This document shows positions 53,640-64,000 of a stretch of DNA of 64,000 nucleotides, piece after piece (positions within the stretch are counted from its first letter, which is position 1; the number at the start of each line of letters is the position of its first letter). Below the pieces are notes generated by a model. That model worked only from the letters and a program-made list of their open reading frames with translations, did no database searches and had not been told where the DNA came from. Location: assembly GCF_000003195.3 (NCBI RefSeq), contig NC_012873.2, positions 25,145,317 through 25,209,316 on the forward strand. Direction: 5' to 3'. The translations under genes and the position numbers were made by a program. This DNA comes from Sorghum bicolor. Taxonomy: Eukaryota > Streptophyta > Magnoliopsida > Poales > Poaceae.

Positions 53640-56600
53640 TTACTGATTTTCGAAGAAGGTTTTGTAAACTTCTTTTAAATACTCCTCCGTCTCCCAAGTG
53701 GCATCTTCTTCCCCGTGGTTACTCCACAACACCTTGTAGAGTTTAACCACACGATTACGCGTTTCCCGTTCCTTGCGATCAAGAATCGCTACGGGTTTCT
53801 CCTCATACACCAAGTCTGACTTCAACTTGATATCTCGAATTTCCACTCGTTCCTCCGGTACACGAAGGCACTTCTTCAATTGTGATACGTGGAAAACGGG
53901 GAAGATAGCTCGAAGCGCAACTGGGAGTTGAACTTTGTATGCCACATTCCCTTTCTTTTCGAGAATCCGATAAGGTCCCACATAGCGAGGCGCAAGCTTT
54001 CGCTTGACTCCGAACCTTTGTACACCCTTCATCGGAGACACCTTGATGTACACATGGTCACCAACTGAGAACTCAATCGGCTTCCTTCTCTTGTCGGCAT
54101 AACTTTTCTGACGAGCTTGAGCAGCTTCCAAGTGTTGCTGGATAACACGGACTTTCTGCTCCGCTTCGTTCACGAAATCGATGCCGTAGAATCTTCGCTC
54201 TCCAGCTTCTACCCAATTCAACGGGGTTCGACACTTTCGACCGTACAAGGCTTCAAATGGAGCCATTTTGATACTCTCCTGATAACTGTTGTTGTAGGAG
54301 AACTCAGCTAATGGCAACCACTTGACCCAAGAACCTTTTGATGAGAGAGCACATGCCCTCAACATATCTTCAAGGATCTGGTTAACTCGTTCAGTTTGAC
54401 CTGCTGTTTGGGGGTGATAAGCAGAGCTGCGGACCAAGTGAGTACCAATCTGCTCATGAAGACACTCCCAAAAACGAGCAGTGAACTGTGGTCCACGATC
54501 AGATATGATTGTTCGAGGCACACCATACTGACGAACAATGTGCTCGAAATACAACTCCGCATACTGATGAGGACGATAATCAGTTCGGACTGGAATAAAT
54601 CGAGCAACCTTGGTCAAACGATCTACAACCACCAAGATAGAGTCATAACCCTTAACAGAAGTTGGGAGTCCACTGATGAAATCCATGCTGACTTCTTCCC
54701 ACTTCCAACCAGGAATTGACAAGGGTTGAAGCAAACCAGCTTTCATGTGAACAGCCTTCACGCGACAACAATTGTCACAGCGAGCGACGAAAGCCGCTAT
54801 CTCCTTTTTCATCTTTGTCCACCAAAACAAAGGTTTCAGATCCTGATACATCTTGCTACTACCAGGATGGATAGACATTTTAGATGAATGAGCTTCAGAT
54901 AAGATCTGATTTCGCAGCTCGCGGTCTTTTGGGACCACAAGTCGATCCTTGAACCAAAGAATTCCGTTTTCATCAACCCGGAAATGCTTGGTTTCCTCTT
55001 CTTTCATCTTTCTCTTGATATGGTAGATGCCTACATCTGTCTGCTGCAATTCGATGACTCGATTGCGAATGGTACTTTCCAGAGAAATCTGGTTGAGCAC
55101 AGGTGGATGCATAAGATGTGACAACAACGGATCTTCCACTTGGATTGAGTGACAGTGCGCTTTCCGACTCAAGGCATCCGCCACCACGTTTGCCTTGCCC
55201 GGATGATTGTGCACTTGGAGATTATAGTCTTTAATCAACTCAAGCCACCTTCGCTGCCGCATGTTCAGTTCAGGTTGAGTGAAGATATACTTGAGGCTCT
55301 TATGATCGGTGTAGATATTACACAGATTACCCAGCAGATAATGCCTCCAGATTTTCAAAGCATGAACAACTGCTGCCAATTCTAAGTCATGAGTGGGGTA
55401 ATTGACCTCATGCTTTCGAAGTTGGCGCGAGGCATACGCGATAACGCGACCTTCCTGCATCAACACACAGCCTAAACCAATGCCTGATGCGTCACAAAAG
55501 ACATCGAAAGGCTTCTCGATATCAGGTTGAGCTAGGACAGGAGCTGATGTCAACAGTGTCCTCAACTTGTGGAATGCCTCTTCACACTCAGGTGTCCACA
55601 CAAACTTTTCATCTTTCTGAAGTAGACGAGTCATAGGCTTGGATATTTTGGAGAACTCCGGAATGAATCGACGGTAATACCCAGCCAGACCGAGAAAACT
55701 CCGAACCTCGTGTACCGACGTTGGAACTTTCCAATCCAGCACCTCTTGCACCTTAGCCGGATCCACCGATATGCCTTCTTCAGATAAGACATGGCCCAAG
55801 AAAGGTACTTTCTTTAGCCAAAACTCGCATTTGCTAAACTTAGCATAAAGCTGATGTTCGCGCAAACGCGACAACACTACACGCAGATGCTCAGCATGCT
55901 CCTCTTCATTGCAAGAATATACCAAGATATCATCAATGAAGACCACTACAAACTTGTCCAATTCGGGCATGAACACCGAATTCATAAGATACATGAAATG
56001 AGCAGGTGCATTCGTAAGCCCGAAGGACATGACAAGGTACTCATACAACCCATACCTCGTCGAGAAAGCCGTTTTAGGTATATCTTCGGGACGGATCTTG
56101 ATCTGATGGTACCCAGATCGCAAATCAATCTTGGAGAATACCTTAGCTTTAGACAACTGATCAAACAAGATGTCAATGCGAGGAAGAGGGTATTTGTTCT
56201 TGATAGTCACTGCATTTAGGGGACGATAGTCCACACACATGCGCAAGGATTGATCCTTCTTCTTCACAAAGATAGCCGGACAACCCCAAGGAGAAGAACT
56301 AGGACGAATAAGACCCTTCTGCAACAACTCATTTAATTGGGTCTTAAGCTCAGCTAATTCATTGGGCGGCATCCTATAAGGTCTCCTAGAGATAGGAGCG
56401 GTGCCTGGAATCAATTCAATTTTGAACTCCACATCCCGATCCGGAGGAAGCCCGGGTAGATCATCAGGAAAAACATCCGGAAACTCACACACCACCGGAA
56501 TATCCTGAATAGCCTTAGAGGTAACTGCATTCACAGTGCTACGGATTTGAATATCACGAGGGAGTTGCACTAAAAATGCCTCCTTGGTATCTGGATCTTT

Positions 56601-57062
56601 CAACATCACTACGCGAGTGGTGGTGTCAATAAGAACTCCATTACCACTCATCCACTTCATCCCCAGAATTACATCTATGCCCACACCGGGTAAAACAACC
56701 AGATCAGCAAGAAACTGACGGCCTCCTATCTCCAGAGTTGCCCCCAAAACCACTTGATTGGTGGAAATATCATTTCCCGCAGCACTAATACAATAACTGC
56801 CCTTATCAAGTGTGATGGTCTTGATGCTATGCTTAGATATAAATTCAGAACTCACAAAAGAATGCGATGGTCCAGAATCAAAAAGCACGAGTGCATCATG
56901 TTGATTGACCAGAAACTTACCAGCCGTGACTACCTCACCAGCAGGGATTGCCTCCACAGTTGTGTAATGAACACGCCCCTGACGGACGTTCCCCTGGTTG
57001 CCCTTCTTTGGCGGGTAAGGACAGTTGCTCTGCCAATGCCCGGTCTGATTGCAGTCCAGCAC
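53640..57062 (-). CDS. Element H pol: protease, reverse transcriptase, RNase H, integrase, chromodomain
   Basis: 1140 codons without a stop. Order: second half of a zinc knuckle ([11 protein letters not shown], residues 4-14), protease [12 protein letters not shown] (about 57-68) and [12 protein letters not shown], reverse transcriptase [12 protein letters not shown] and [10 protein letters not shown], RNase [13 protein letters not shown] and [11 protein letters not shown], integrase HHCC ([26 protein letters not shown]), core [43 protein letters not shown] module [15 protein letters not shown], and chromodomain [20 protein letters not shown] at the end. All catalytic residues I can check are present. 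It is separated from gag by a frameshift in the zinc knuckle. Confidence 0.93.
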   Translation of the reverse strand: MLDCNQTGHWQSNCPYPPKKGNQGNVRQGRVHYTTVEAIPAGEVVTAGKFLVNQHDALVLFDSGPSHSFVSSEFISKHSIKTITLDKGSYCISAAGNDISTNQVVLGATLEIGGRQFLADLVVLPGVGIDVILGMKWMSGNGVLIDTTTRVVMLKDPDTKEAFLVQLPRDIQIRSTVNAVTSKAIQDIPVVCEFPDVFPDDLPGLPPDRDVEFKIELIPGTAPISRRPYRMPPNELAELKTQLNELLQKGLIRPSSSPWGCPAIFVKKKDQSLRMCVDYRPLNAVTIKNKYPLPRIDILFDQLSKAKVFSKIDLRSGYHQIKIRPEDIPKTAFSTRYGLYEYLVMSFGLTNAPAHFMYLMNSVFMPELDKFVVVFIDDILVYSCNEEEHAEHLRVVLSRLREHQLYAKFSKCEFWLKKVPFLGHVLSEEGISVDPAKVQEVLDWKVPTSVHEVRSFLGLAGYYRRFIPEFSKISKPMTRLLQKDEKFVWTPECEEAFHKLRTLLTSAPVLAQPDIEKPFDVFCDASGIGLGCVLMQEGRVIAYASRQLRKHEVNYPTHDLELAAVVHALKIWRHYLLGNLCNIYTDHKSLKYIFTQPELNMRQRRWLELIKDYNLQVHNHPGKANVVADALSRKAHCHSIQVEDPLLSHLMHPPVLNQISLESTIRNRVIELQQTDVGIYHIKRKMKEEETKHFRVDENGILWFKDRLVVPKDRELRNQILSEAHSSKMSIHPGSSKMYQDLKPLFWWTKMKKEIAAFVARCDNCCRVKAVHMKAGLLQPLSIPGWKWEEVSMDFISGLPTSVKGYDSILVVVDRLTKVARFIPVRTDYRPHQYAELYFEHIVRQYGVPRTIISDRGPQFTARFWECLHEQIGTHLVRSSAYHPQTAGQTERVNQILEDMLRACALSSKGSWVKWLPLAEFSYNNSYQESIKMAPFEALYGRKCRTPLNWVEAGERRFYGIDFVNEAEQKVRVIQQHLEAAQARQKSYADKRRKPIEFSVGDHVYIKVSPMKGVQRFGVKRKLAPRYVGPYRILEKKGNVAYKVQLPVALRAIFPVFHVSQLKKCLRVPEERVEIRDIKLKSDLVYEEKPVAILDRKERETRNRVVKLYKVLWSNHGEEDATWETEEYLKEVYKTFFENQ

Positions 57063-58003
57063 GGACGGTTGGCAGGTGGAGTCTTGGCATAGTTGGGACC
57101 CGTGTTGCCCCTAGGGAGAGCAATAGAGTACCCCTTGCGAAAACCCGTCTTTGCCTGATTCTTTTTCACCGGAGGGCGGTATCGCTGGTTGGGGGTTGGA
57201 GCACGGAATGGTGGCTTAACTGCCACTAGAGCCTTGGACTGAGATGATCCTGCCCCGGCCTCAAAAGCCCTCTTGCGAGTCTTGGTCGCAGTGTACACAG
57301 TGTTATAATTCTCTTGAGTAAGAGCATCACTGACAAACTCATTGAAAGTTGCACACCTAGTGCGGCCCATAGTCTTCAGCAATTTGGGACCCAAACCCCG
57401 CTTGAAACTAGCGATCTTTTTCGTCTCCGTGTTCACAAACTCAGGAGCATACCTAGACAAGTGATTGAAAGCATGCAAATACTCCTTCAGAGTCTTGTTG
57501 CCCTGAGTCAGCTGCATGAACTCGGTGTGCTTCATCTCCATAACACCCGGAGGAATGAAATGCCCTTCAAAAGCATCACGGAAAAGATTCTAATCAAGCA
57601 CGGTGTCGGCTGGAAGAGCTTCCCGGTACTGATTCCACCAGATGCCTGCCGGTCCTTGCAGTTGATGAGCTGCATACTCCGCCTGCAAACCTTCAGTTAA
57701 ACGAAGTAGGCGAAACTTTTGTTCCACCGTATTCAGCCACTCTTCAGCTTGAAGGGGTTCTTCAGCTTCTCTGAAAGGTGGGGGCTTCGTATCCATGAAG
57801 TCTTTGAAGCTACTATACTGGTTAGGAGCTGGCCCTTCCTGTGCATTACGGCCACCCTGATTTGCCATCCGATTGATGGTCTCAGTGAGCATCCTCTGAT
57901 TTTCCACCATCATTTGCATCAGCTCAGCTGGATTTGGTGGTGGGGGAGGAGGTGGTGGATTCATGTTTGCACGCTGTTCCGCACCTCGGGTGCCACGAGA
58001 CAT
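56930..58003 (-). pseudogene. Element H gag
   Basis: Starts MSRGTRGAEQRANMNPPPP at 58003, directly after a CTTTTCAG acceptor-like sequence. It includes NPAELMQMMVENQRM, EEPLQAEEWLNTVEQKF and EYAAHQLQGPAGIWWNQYR. A TAG at 57590-57592 interrupts it, then it continues in the same frame (KHTEFMQLTQGNKTLKEYL, FKRGLGPKLLKTM). At about 57060, inside the first cysteine pair of the zinc knuckle, a one-base shift moves the reading into the pol frame. A programmed shift is unlikely because C reads straight through here. Confidence 0.88.
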
Positions 58004-58360
58004 CTGAAAAGACACAGTCAGTGAGCATTGATGATGACAAGATTTGCCGGAGAAGAACTTATATTCATGCCTGAAAGTATTCGAGAGAATAGCTTTACAG
58101 AAAGGCACAACAATTCCATTCCACAAAACAACATCACCAATCCAACACATGACATAGATATCCGCAATACGCACCACAACGGAAAACATCGGCATAACAT
58201 AACGATCATAAAGACTGCACATAGGGTCCATGAAGTTATTACACCCTTACAGTACATGCCATGAGTCAAGGTCAAAGTTTCGGATTACAACATGGTTACA
58301 AAAGCACCACAACCGACGGGCATACAACAAAAGATCCTAGCAGCAACTACCCAGTACTCC
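58004..58360 (-). promoter_or_regulatory. Element H orf0-gag spacer ending in a splice acceptor
   Basis: No coding signal is seen. Immediately before gag, on the minus strand, are CTGAC (a consensus-like branch site), then GTGTCTTTTCAG, with CAG at 58006-58004 abutting the ATG. Confidence 0.5.
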
Positions 58361-59446
58361 CTACACTCCAGGCTCGTCGTCCGAATCAGCGTCGAAGATC
58401 GCCTCTCCATCCTCGTCGCTAACCGGCTCAAGCTCCTCGTCCTCCACGTCCTCGTGTAAAGGTGGTGCAGCCGCTGCTGGTCCATCAACCTCCATACCAT
58501 CATCATCGGCCACAATCACCTGAGGTCCCACCTCTGGATACACGGGTATAGGGCGAGGAATAGGGTGTAGCAAGTTGTTGAGACGGTGAATCTCCACAAG
58601 ACCAGCCTCAATCTGACCCTGTAGATAGTTCTCCCGCTCAATCGACTGAACTCGGTGCATCTCCCATGCTCGGCGCCTGTTCTCCGCCACACGGAGTGCA
58701 GTATCCCTCTCACGGGTGAGCTGCACCAAGCGCTCCTGCAAAGTCTCCCTCTCTCGAGCTAACTGGCTCATCTGATCCTGCTTATGATCTCTCTCTCTGA
58801 TGGCCTTCACCCACTGCTGCCTACGGTACTCCGCTATGTCCTCCCAGTCATGGCGGTCCTTCTGAGTTTGCTCCAGGAGTCTAGCTTGCTTGCGAAACTT
58901 GCGAGCACGCTTTTCAGCCTTCCGCTGCATCTCCTGGGCCCTGCGAACAGCCACCATCACCTGTGCATAGGTGCCCTCTCGCTGACTGATCAGCTTGAGT
59001 ACAGCCATCATAGCACTCATAGCAGGACTAGAGCTCTCAGCTCTCTCTCCTCTGCCTCGAACCAAAGCACAACCATCAGCCTGTTTCCACTCTGCGGCTG
59101 CTGGGTCAGCACTAGGAATGGAGGCCGCTGGTCCTCCTGTCAGCTCGTCACCACACCTCTGACAGATGTCGAGCAGGATAGTCTGGGCTGCAACCTGAGC
59201 TGCCTCCCAAGGAGTCTACCCATCTGAGCTGCACGTCCAGCCTGTCCATGCAGGCTTGTCCCCATGTGGAGGGACAACTCCCTGCACAGCAAACCACTGG
59301 ATCCCTCCTGTGCTCTCCATCTCCCACCAAGAATACTGAGGTGGCTCAGTATACCCAACAGTCCGTAACACTCTCCAGAGCAGGGTAGGAGTACCAAACT
59401 CGTGCAAGAAAGTGTCACTGGGACGAGGTGAAGCGGGTGCGTCCAT
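58361..59446 (-). pseudogene. Element H orf0: extra ORF upstream of gag
   Basis: Starts MDAPASPRPSDTFLHEFGTP directly after CCACAG. 361 codons with one in-frame TAG at 59218-59216, aligned with a glutamine in C. Conserved N-terminal part (TPTLLWRVLRTVGYTEPPQY, TPWEAAQVAAQTILLDICQ), then a long coiled-coil-like segment (QEMQRKAEKRARKFRKQ, LQERLVQLTRERDTALRV), then a strongly acidic tail ending DADSDDEPGV. Conservation between C and H across independent insertions argues for past selection. Function is unknown; a structural or RNA-binding role is only a guess. Confidence 0.8.
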
Positions 59447-60247
59447 CTGTGGAAAGGAATAGGAATGCCATGGGTAAAAGAGGATCAGTTGAAGCACATT
59501 TATTTATTTAAAAAGGGACGAAATTGTAATGGAAGAAGCGGACAGAATGTATGTATGAATGCGACATGATGCATGCACGAACCGTACGTCCTCACAAACT
59601 TAGAAAATTAATATTCTAACGGATATACGGTGGCATACATTCGTCTCTCGATACGGTAACTATCGGTTTACGCGTGCGCTGTTAGAGTACGTGCAGAAAA
59701 CTTCATTTCAGCCCAACAGTTCCCAGAATATATCACTCAAGAAAGCAGTAAACTAAGTGCACATTGCTTGGACACGCCCAACATGCCCCAACAATGACAC
59801 CACAACTACCCGAGAAATAAATACTCCCCAATTAAGTTTCTTTCGTGGCTCCATGGTTTCGACATGTGACCACTCCAGAAAACCACCGCGAACACTCCCC
59901 TAGATCGCCGTTTGGACGATCATGCTCTCACAGCTCACACTTACCTGAGCGTAGGTGCGACGTTGCATAATTTAAATCTAGCGACATATGTGGCTAATTC
60001 ACATATGAAGGCTACCTCCACCATTAGACCACAGGGTAGCATAGTGCGGTCATCACACATCCATACCTGAGTACTGCCGGAGATGCATAAATAAAACCCC
60101 CCAAGTCAGTACTTAAATAGCCACCTAGAGTCCTTATATGGGCAAGGAGGATTCGACCACTGGCATAACTTAATTATTTGTTTTACACCATTTTATTTAA
60201 AAATTCTTTTGTTTTAAATACACAAACGCTGCATTTATAACACTGAA
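59447..60247 (-). promoter_or_regulatory. Element H leader with conserved splice donor and acceptor
   Basis: On the minus strand GCTCAGGTAAGTGTGAG places a donor with GTAAGT at 59944-59939. The leader ends TTCCTTTCCACAG (CAG 59449-59447) touching the orf0 ATG, with CAACTGAT upstream as a possible branch site. The predicted intron to orf0 is 498 bp, and to the gag acceptor 1941 bp. No coding sequence is seen. Confidence 0.5.
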
Positions 60248-60262
60248 CTTGCTCCGATGCCA
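60248..60262 (-). other. Element H primer-binding site
   Basis: The minus strand reads TGGCATCGGAGCAAG two bases after the 5' LTR. It is identical to the site of C. Confidence 0.82.
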
Positions 60263-60264
60263 GC

Positions 60265-63200
60265 TGTCACAGAACCGACCAAATTATAAGAGTTCAAGTG
60301 CAGAAACGATCGTCAAACAATCAAGTTTCTAAACTTGATCCCATATAATCCCGGTAGTCAATCGAAATCACGAAGGACTTCAAACCAACTCGCAACAAAC
60401 CAAGATCGTAATAGTTCAACATAAACACAACGAATGTTACATAGTCATTCATTGCCGTCGAAGCGGCACCACATCGGAGTATTAAGTTATTACAACACAT
60501 GTTCGAAGTAGCGGAAGCAAAATAAGTACACACACTTGTTCAAAGTTCAGTTCACAAGTTTGTTACTGCCAGAGTCTAGGTCATCCTTCCAAAAGCATCA
60601 TAGAAGAGAAGATTAGAGAACCGTGCCCAACGGTTAGTCCTCATCCCCAGCGGGATGGAGACAGGTCTTGCAGAAACCGTCATAGAAGATATCATCTGCA
60701 ACAGGTGGGAATAAACCCTGAGTACGAGGATGTACTCAGCTAGACTTACCCGTCTAGTAAAACACAAAAGACACCAAGGATCATGCAAGGCTGAATTTTA
60801 AGTGGAGCTGGTTGACTCACCTTTTGCCAAAAGCTTAACTTACAACTAAATCATTTTAAGAGCATCAAATTTATTTATCATCAGCCTACCACTAGATTAG
60901 CACCTGTACTACAACACATCACTTGATTATTACAAACAATAGTAACCATACCAAATTCATCATATGTTCTTCTTGCTATCATCATTATCATGAACCAAGT
61001 TCATTAGTGAATGCTACGTTTGCCACTGGTCTGTCAAGTTCTCACTAACCGGGAGAGACGGCGATTCGAATCGAATTCCTATCCAGCTGGAGGTTTATTC
61101 CTAGCACTCACCCAAGCATCCCCTGCCGGAGAGCCAACGGGTTACCTTTGGTACAACTCAGGAATCGCGGCTCCGATCAGCGCCGCACTCCCAGGGCTAC
61201 CACTCTGCCAGGCAGGTCAGGAATTTTAACTCACCTGCCTTTGGGCTTATGCCAATGGTCCCCCGCACACCGCACTTCCTCCGGTAGTGCGCACTTTATA
61301 CTTGCCGGTCTTCCGGCCTGAGTCATACTACTCGGCTTCGCGGTCGGAACGAGTTATCCGGCCAACTAAGTGTCAGGCATGCGTTCAACATGACAAGAGG
61401 ACGTACAACGATCGGTCCTTAGCTGCCACAGACGGAGTTACTACACACTTGCAAAACTCCGCCCGGCTTAAGTCAATTTAACCAGGTTCCATCCACGATA
61501 GCACATATAGACCATCGTGACCCGACGCAACCCTATATCGCGCGGATGACAGGATATCACCCGACTTCTACCGATTAAAGCATAACTAAGCTGCTACTCG
61601 AACCTAACTCTACAACCAGGGAGGGTGAGTTATCTGGACAAGGATAGAGTAGAATGCAGCAACATTTTCATCTCAACTCCTATACGTAATGCATCAATAG
61701 ATATAACGTATTTAAGTAAACTTTCGAAAATAGAGGAGGCTTAGAATGCTCCGGGGCTTGCCTTTCACGAACGATGCCGGCTCGTGACTCGGGCACTCAA
61801 CTTCTTCTTCGGGCTCCTCGAGTCCGGCTTGCTGGACCTCCACCTCCTGGCTGCCTTCCTGGCCTTCGGGGTTCGCTTGGAGCTCGAAGGAAACTGCCAC
61901 GTCCGGTGCACCTATTGCATGCTCGATGAATGAGAAGGTGCACATGCTACAGATGAACGCTTAATAACACAAGCAACTCACTGGACACTCATTTACGGAG
62001 CAAGAGTTATATTAACTCACATGAATAAACAAGTTAACATAACCCAAAACCTATCATGGCACCAAAGCAGCAAACGACACAAAACAAGTATGCTCAGTAA
62101 ATAAATCACAAGTATAGATAGACAGGTCCAACAAACATGAGTAAGGACATTCTGGAAAGCTTAGGAAATTGTCTACAACTCATCTTTAAACATGACAGCA
62201 AGATTCAAATATTACACTAGTCATTTTAACAAAGTTCCAGGTTCTGTCCCAGAAAAACAGAGAACCCCTATTTCTGGAACCCAACTTGGAACAGCTATAA
62301 CTTTTAAACTACTTGGCCAAATGACCTCAAATTTAAACCACAGTTAGTTCAACAAGTTTAGAACAACTTTGTTTTATACAAGTTTCACAGAAAGTCAAAT
62401 TATCATTAAGCAAAGTTAAATTATTCACTTGCTGTCCAGACAGCATTTAACCCTATAGTTAATTATTTAATGACATGATCAAAACACAAACTATGCCAAC
62501 CATATGACTCATGAGCACAAACATAATACAAGGTCACCAGATCATCAGTTGAAAACCCCAAAACAATTACTTAACAAGGCATTTGTTAATTAATTTTAGG
62601 TAAGGCATATTTACAAGATATTAGTTAAAGTGCTCAGAAACATCTACAAAAATTACAGAGGCACAAGTATAACATCAGATTATCACCATAAAAATTTCAG
62701 GACCAAAGCACATGCCAAATTAAAGATATGCATTTAACATGTATCAAGGCATTTATTTCATAAATTCATAGACATGACTTATATAATGTCAACAACAGAT
62801 TTCAGATTATTTATATCTTAGGAATACCATAAACAAGCTTACCACCAAAATAGAGCACCAGCATAAGCACCAATTATTTTATGTGATTTAATTAAAGAAA
62901 CAAGCCATATTTCAAGCACAAATTACATATCACAACTGCAGTGCTCCAAAAATCATAAAATAATTATCAGAGCATTCTGATGCCATGCAAAGACCACCAT
63001 AAAAATTTCAGAGCAAACTAATCAGTAAAACCAGAGATATGCATTTATCCATGAATAACAAGATTAAATCCTTAATAAATAATTTCTCCGAAAACATGAT
63101 TCATTTTATATTTGTATTAAATACTAGCCATCTCAAGAAACAACACAAAATTTGTTTCACAATTTTTGGATCTCAGAAACAGGAGATATGATTTTTGCAA

Positions 63201-64000
63201 GAAAGCCAAAAATCAGAATTTTGAATAAAAGAAAAGGAGGGAAAGAGAGAGTCGCTGACAGGGGGTCCCACCCGTCAGGCTCTTCTTCCTCACGGCCGAG
63301 GTTATCTTCGCCGGCGATTTCTCCGCGACGGCGAGGTCTCCGGCCAAACCCAGGGCATCAACGTGATCCCCAAACCCTAACGACTCGATTGACCCCACTT
63401 TTGCCGCGGCGGAGCCACCGGAAGGGGCTCACCGTCGGCAATGGCAGCTCGGCGGAGGTGCTCGGCGTTACGCCGGAGCCCTCAGGCCGGTAGAGCGTGA
63501 CCTAAGGCCTTCTACAGCACCAGCAGGCTAGGGCGAAGCTTCCTAGGTACGCGGCTTGGCCTGGATCCCCGTGGAAAGCGCTGGCCACGAGAGCACCCAA
63601 CTCCGGCGGAAGCACGGCGGCGCCGCGCACCGTGTCCGGCGACGGAGAACCCGGTAGAGCGTCCACCAGGTGGCGCAAAAGCTCGCTAAGGACCTAAGCT
63701 ACCTGTAGAACCTAACCAAGGACGATGAGAAGCCTCACAACGCTCGGCATTGAGTTCGCCGGAGAAGAGGGTCACGGCGGACCGATTTGGGGAAGAAAGA
63801 AATGTCGGCTCACCGGTGGGTTTCTCGGCGAGTTAGAGGGTGGAGCTTGGAGAGCGGCTCACGGCGGAGCATAGGGTGGAGTTTGGTGGACGGAGACGCA
63901 GAGAGGAGCGCACACGAGCTCGCCGGAGTGAGCTCGCGGCGGAGAGCTCGCTGCGGGCGAGGTTCAGGCGAGAGAGGGCGAGGCAGAGCGAAGTGGACGC
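60265..64000 (-). repeat. Element H 5' LTR (partial, runs off the window)
   Basis: Starts TGTCACAGAACC on the plus strand and follows 49022-52757 almost base for base, with about 22 substitutions or single-base indels. The last about 840 bp of the LTR are missing because the window ends. Confidence 0.95.

Larger units (their letters stand above)
49022..64000 (-). mobile_element. Element H: young Tekay-like Ty3/gypsy chromovirus, runs past the window end
   Basis: A minus-strand element with a complete 4576 bp 3' LTR (49022-53597), an internal region of 6667 bp and 3736 bp of the 5' LTR. The two LTRs show about 22 differences over 3.7 kb by hand count (about 0.6 %), so it is the most recent insertion. 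It carries orf0, gag, and a pol frame open for 1140 codons with a chromodomain. Defects: one stop in orf0, one stop and one frameshift in gag. The right target duplication is outside the window (left candidate AATCA, 49017-49021). Confidence 0.93.

Noticed and set aside
56930..57070. Programmed frameshift between gag and pol in element H
   Set aside because: Element C reads straight through the same zinc knuckle in one frame, so the shift in H is best explained as a random one-base loss.

Overview
The window is a stack of nested LTR retrotransposons from a plant nuclear genome. The family mix (Reina-, CRM- and Tekay-type chromoviruses, a Tat-type element with two RNase H domains, and pol-less Athila-like elements with tRNA-Asp primer sites) points to a grass, probably a large repeat-rich one. 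I cannot name the species. No rRNA, tRNA or CRISPR was seen. The only possible host gene is a C-terminal scrap at 2-88, left of the outermost element.

Layout (element letters are mine). A: Reina-like, minus strand, about 435-13692, badly decayed; its pol half is at 435-4302 and its gag half at 12082-13692. B: CRM-like, minus strand, 4303-12076, inserted in A with a perfect GCTAT target duplication. C: Tekay-like, plus strand, begins at 13693 inside the primer-binding site of A; its 5' LTR is split into 13693-16208, 25411-26164 and 34966-35504, its internal region is 35505-42166, and its 3' LTR is cut off at 42256. Inside the 5' LTR of C sit D (Athila-like, minus, 16209-25405, perfect GTTGG duplication), E (solo LTR, 26165-27434) and F (Athila-like, plus, 27436-34965); D, E and F belong to one LTR superfamily. 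G: Tat-like, minus strand, inserted in the 3' LTR of C at 42257 and cut at 49021 by H. H: Tekay-like, minus strand, 49022 to beyond 64000, the youngest (LTRs about 0.6 % different by hand count). The deepest nesting is H in G in C in A.

Biology worth attention. C and H, two independent and oppositely oriented Tekay-like elements, share an extra ORF (orf0) between the primer site and gag. In both, orf0 and gag each start directly after a splice-acceptor-like CAG, and both leaders hold a conserved GTAAGTGTGAG donor. This suggests splicing separates an orf0 mRNA from a gag-pol mRNA. G carries, antisense to pol, a plant-mobile-domain gene with its own TATA box and five good GT-AG introns. G is also saturated with the hexamer ATCGGC/GCCGAT, about 50 copies in 6.8 kb against about 3 expected. 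F holds three hairpins with the same loop and compensatory stem changes. D and F keep gag and/or protease remnants but lack reverse transcriptase and integrase, so they must have depended on enzymes from other elements.

Nearly every coding region carries stops or frameshifts. The longest open stretches are the pol of H (1140 codons) and the gag-pol of B (1109 codons).
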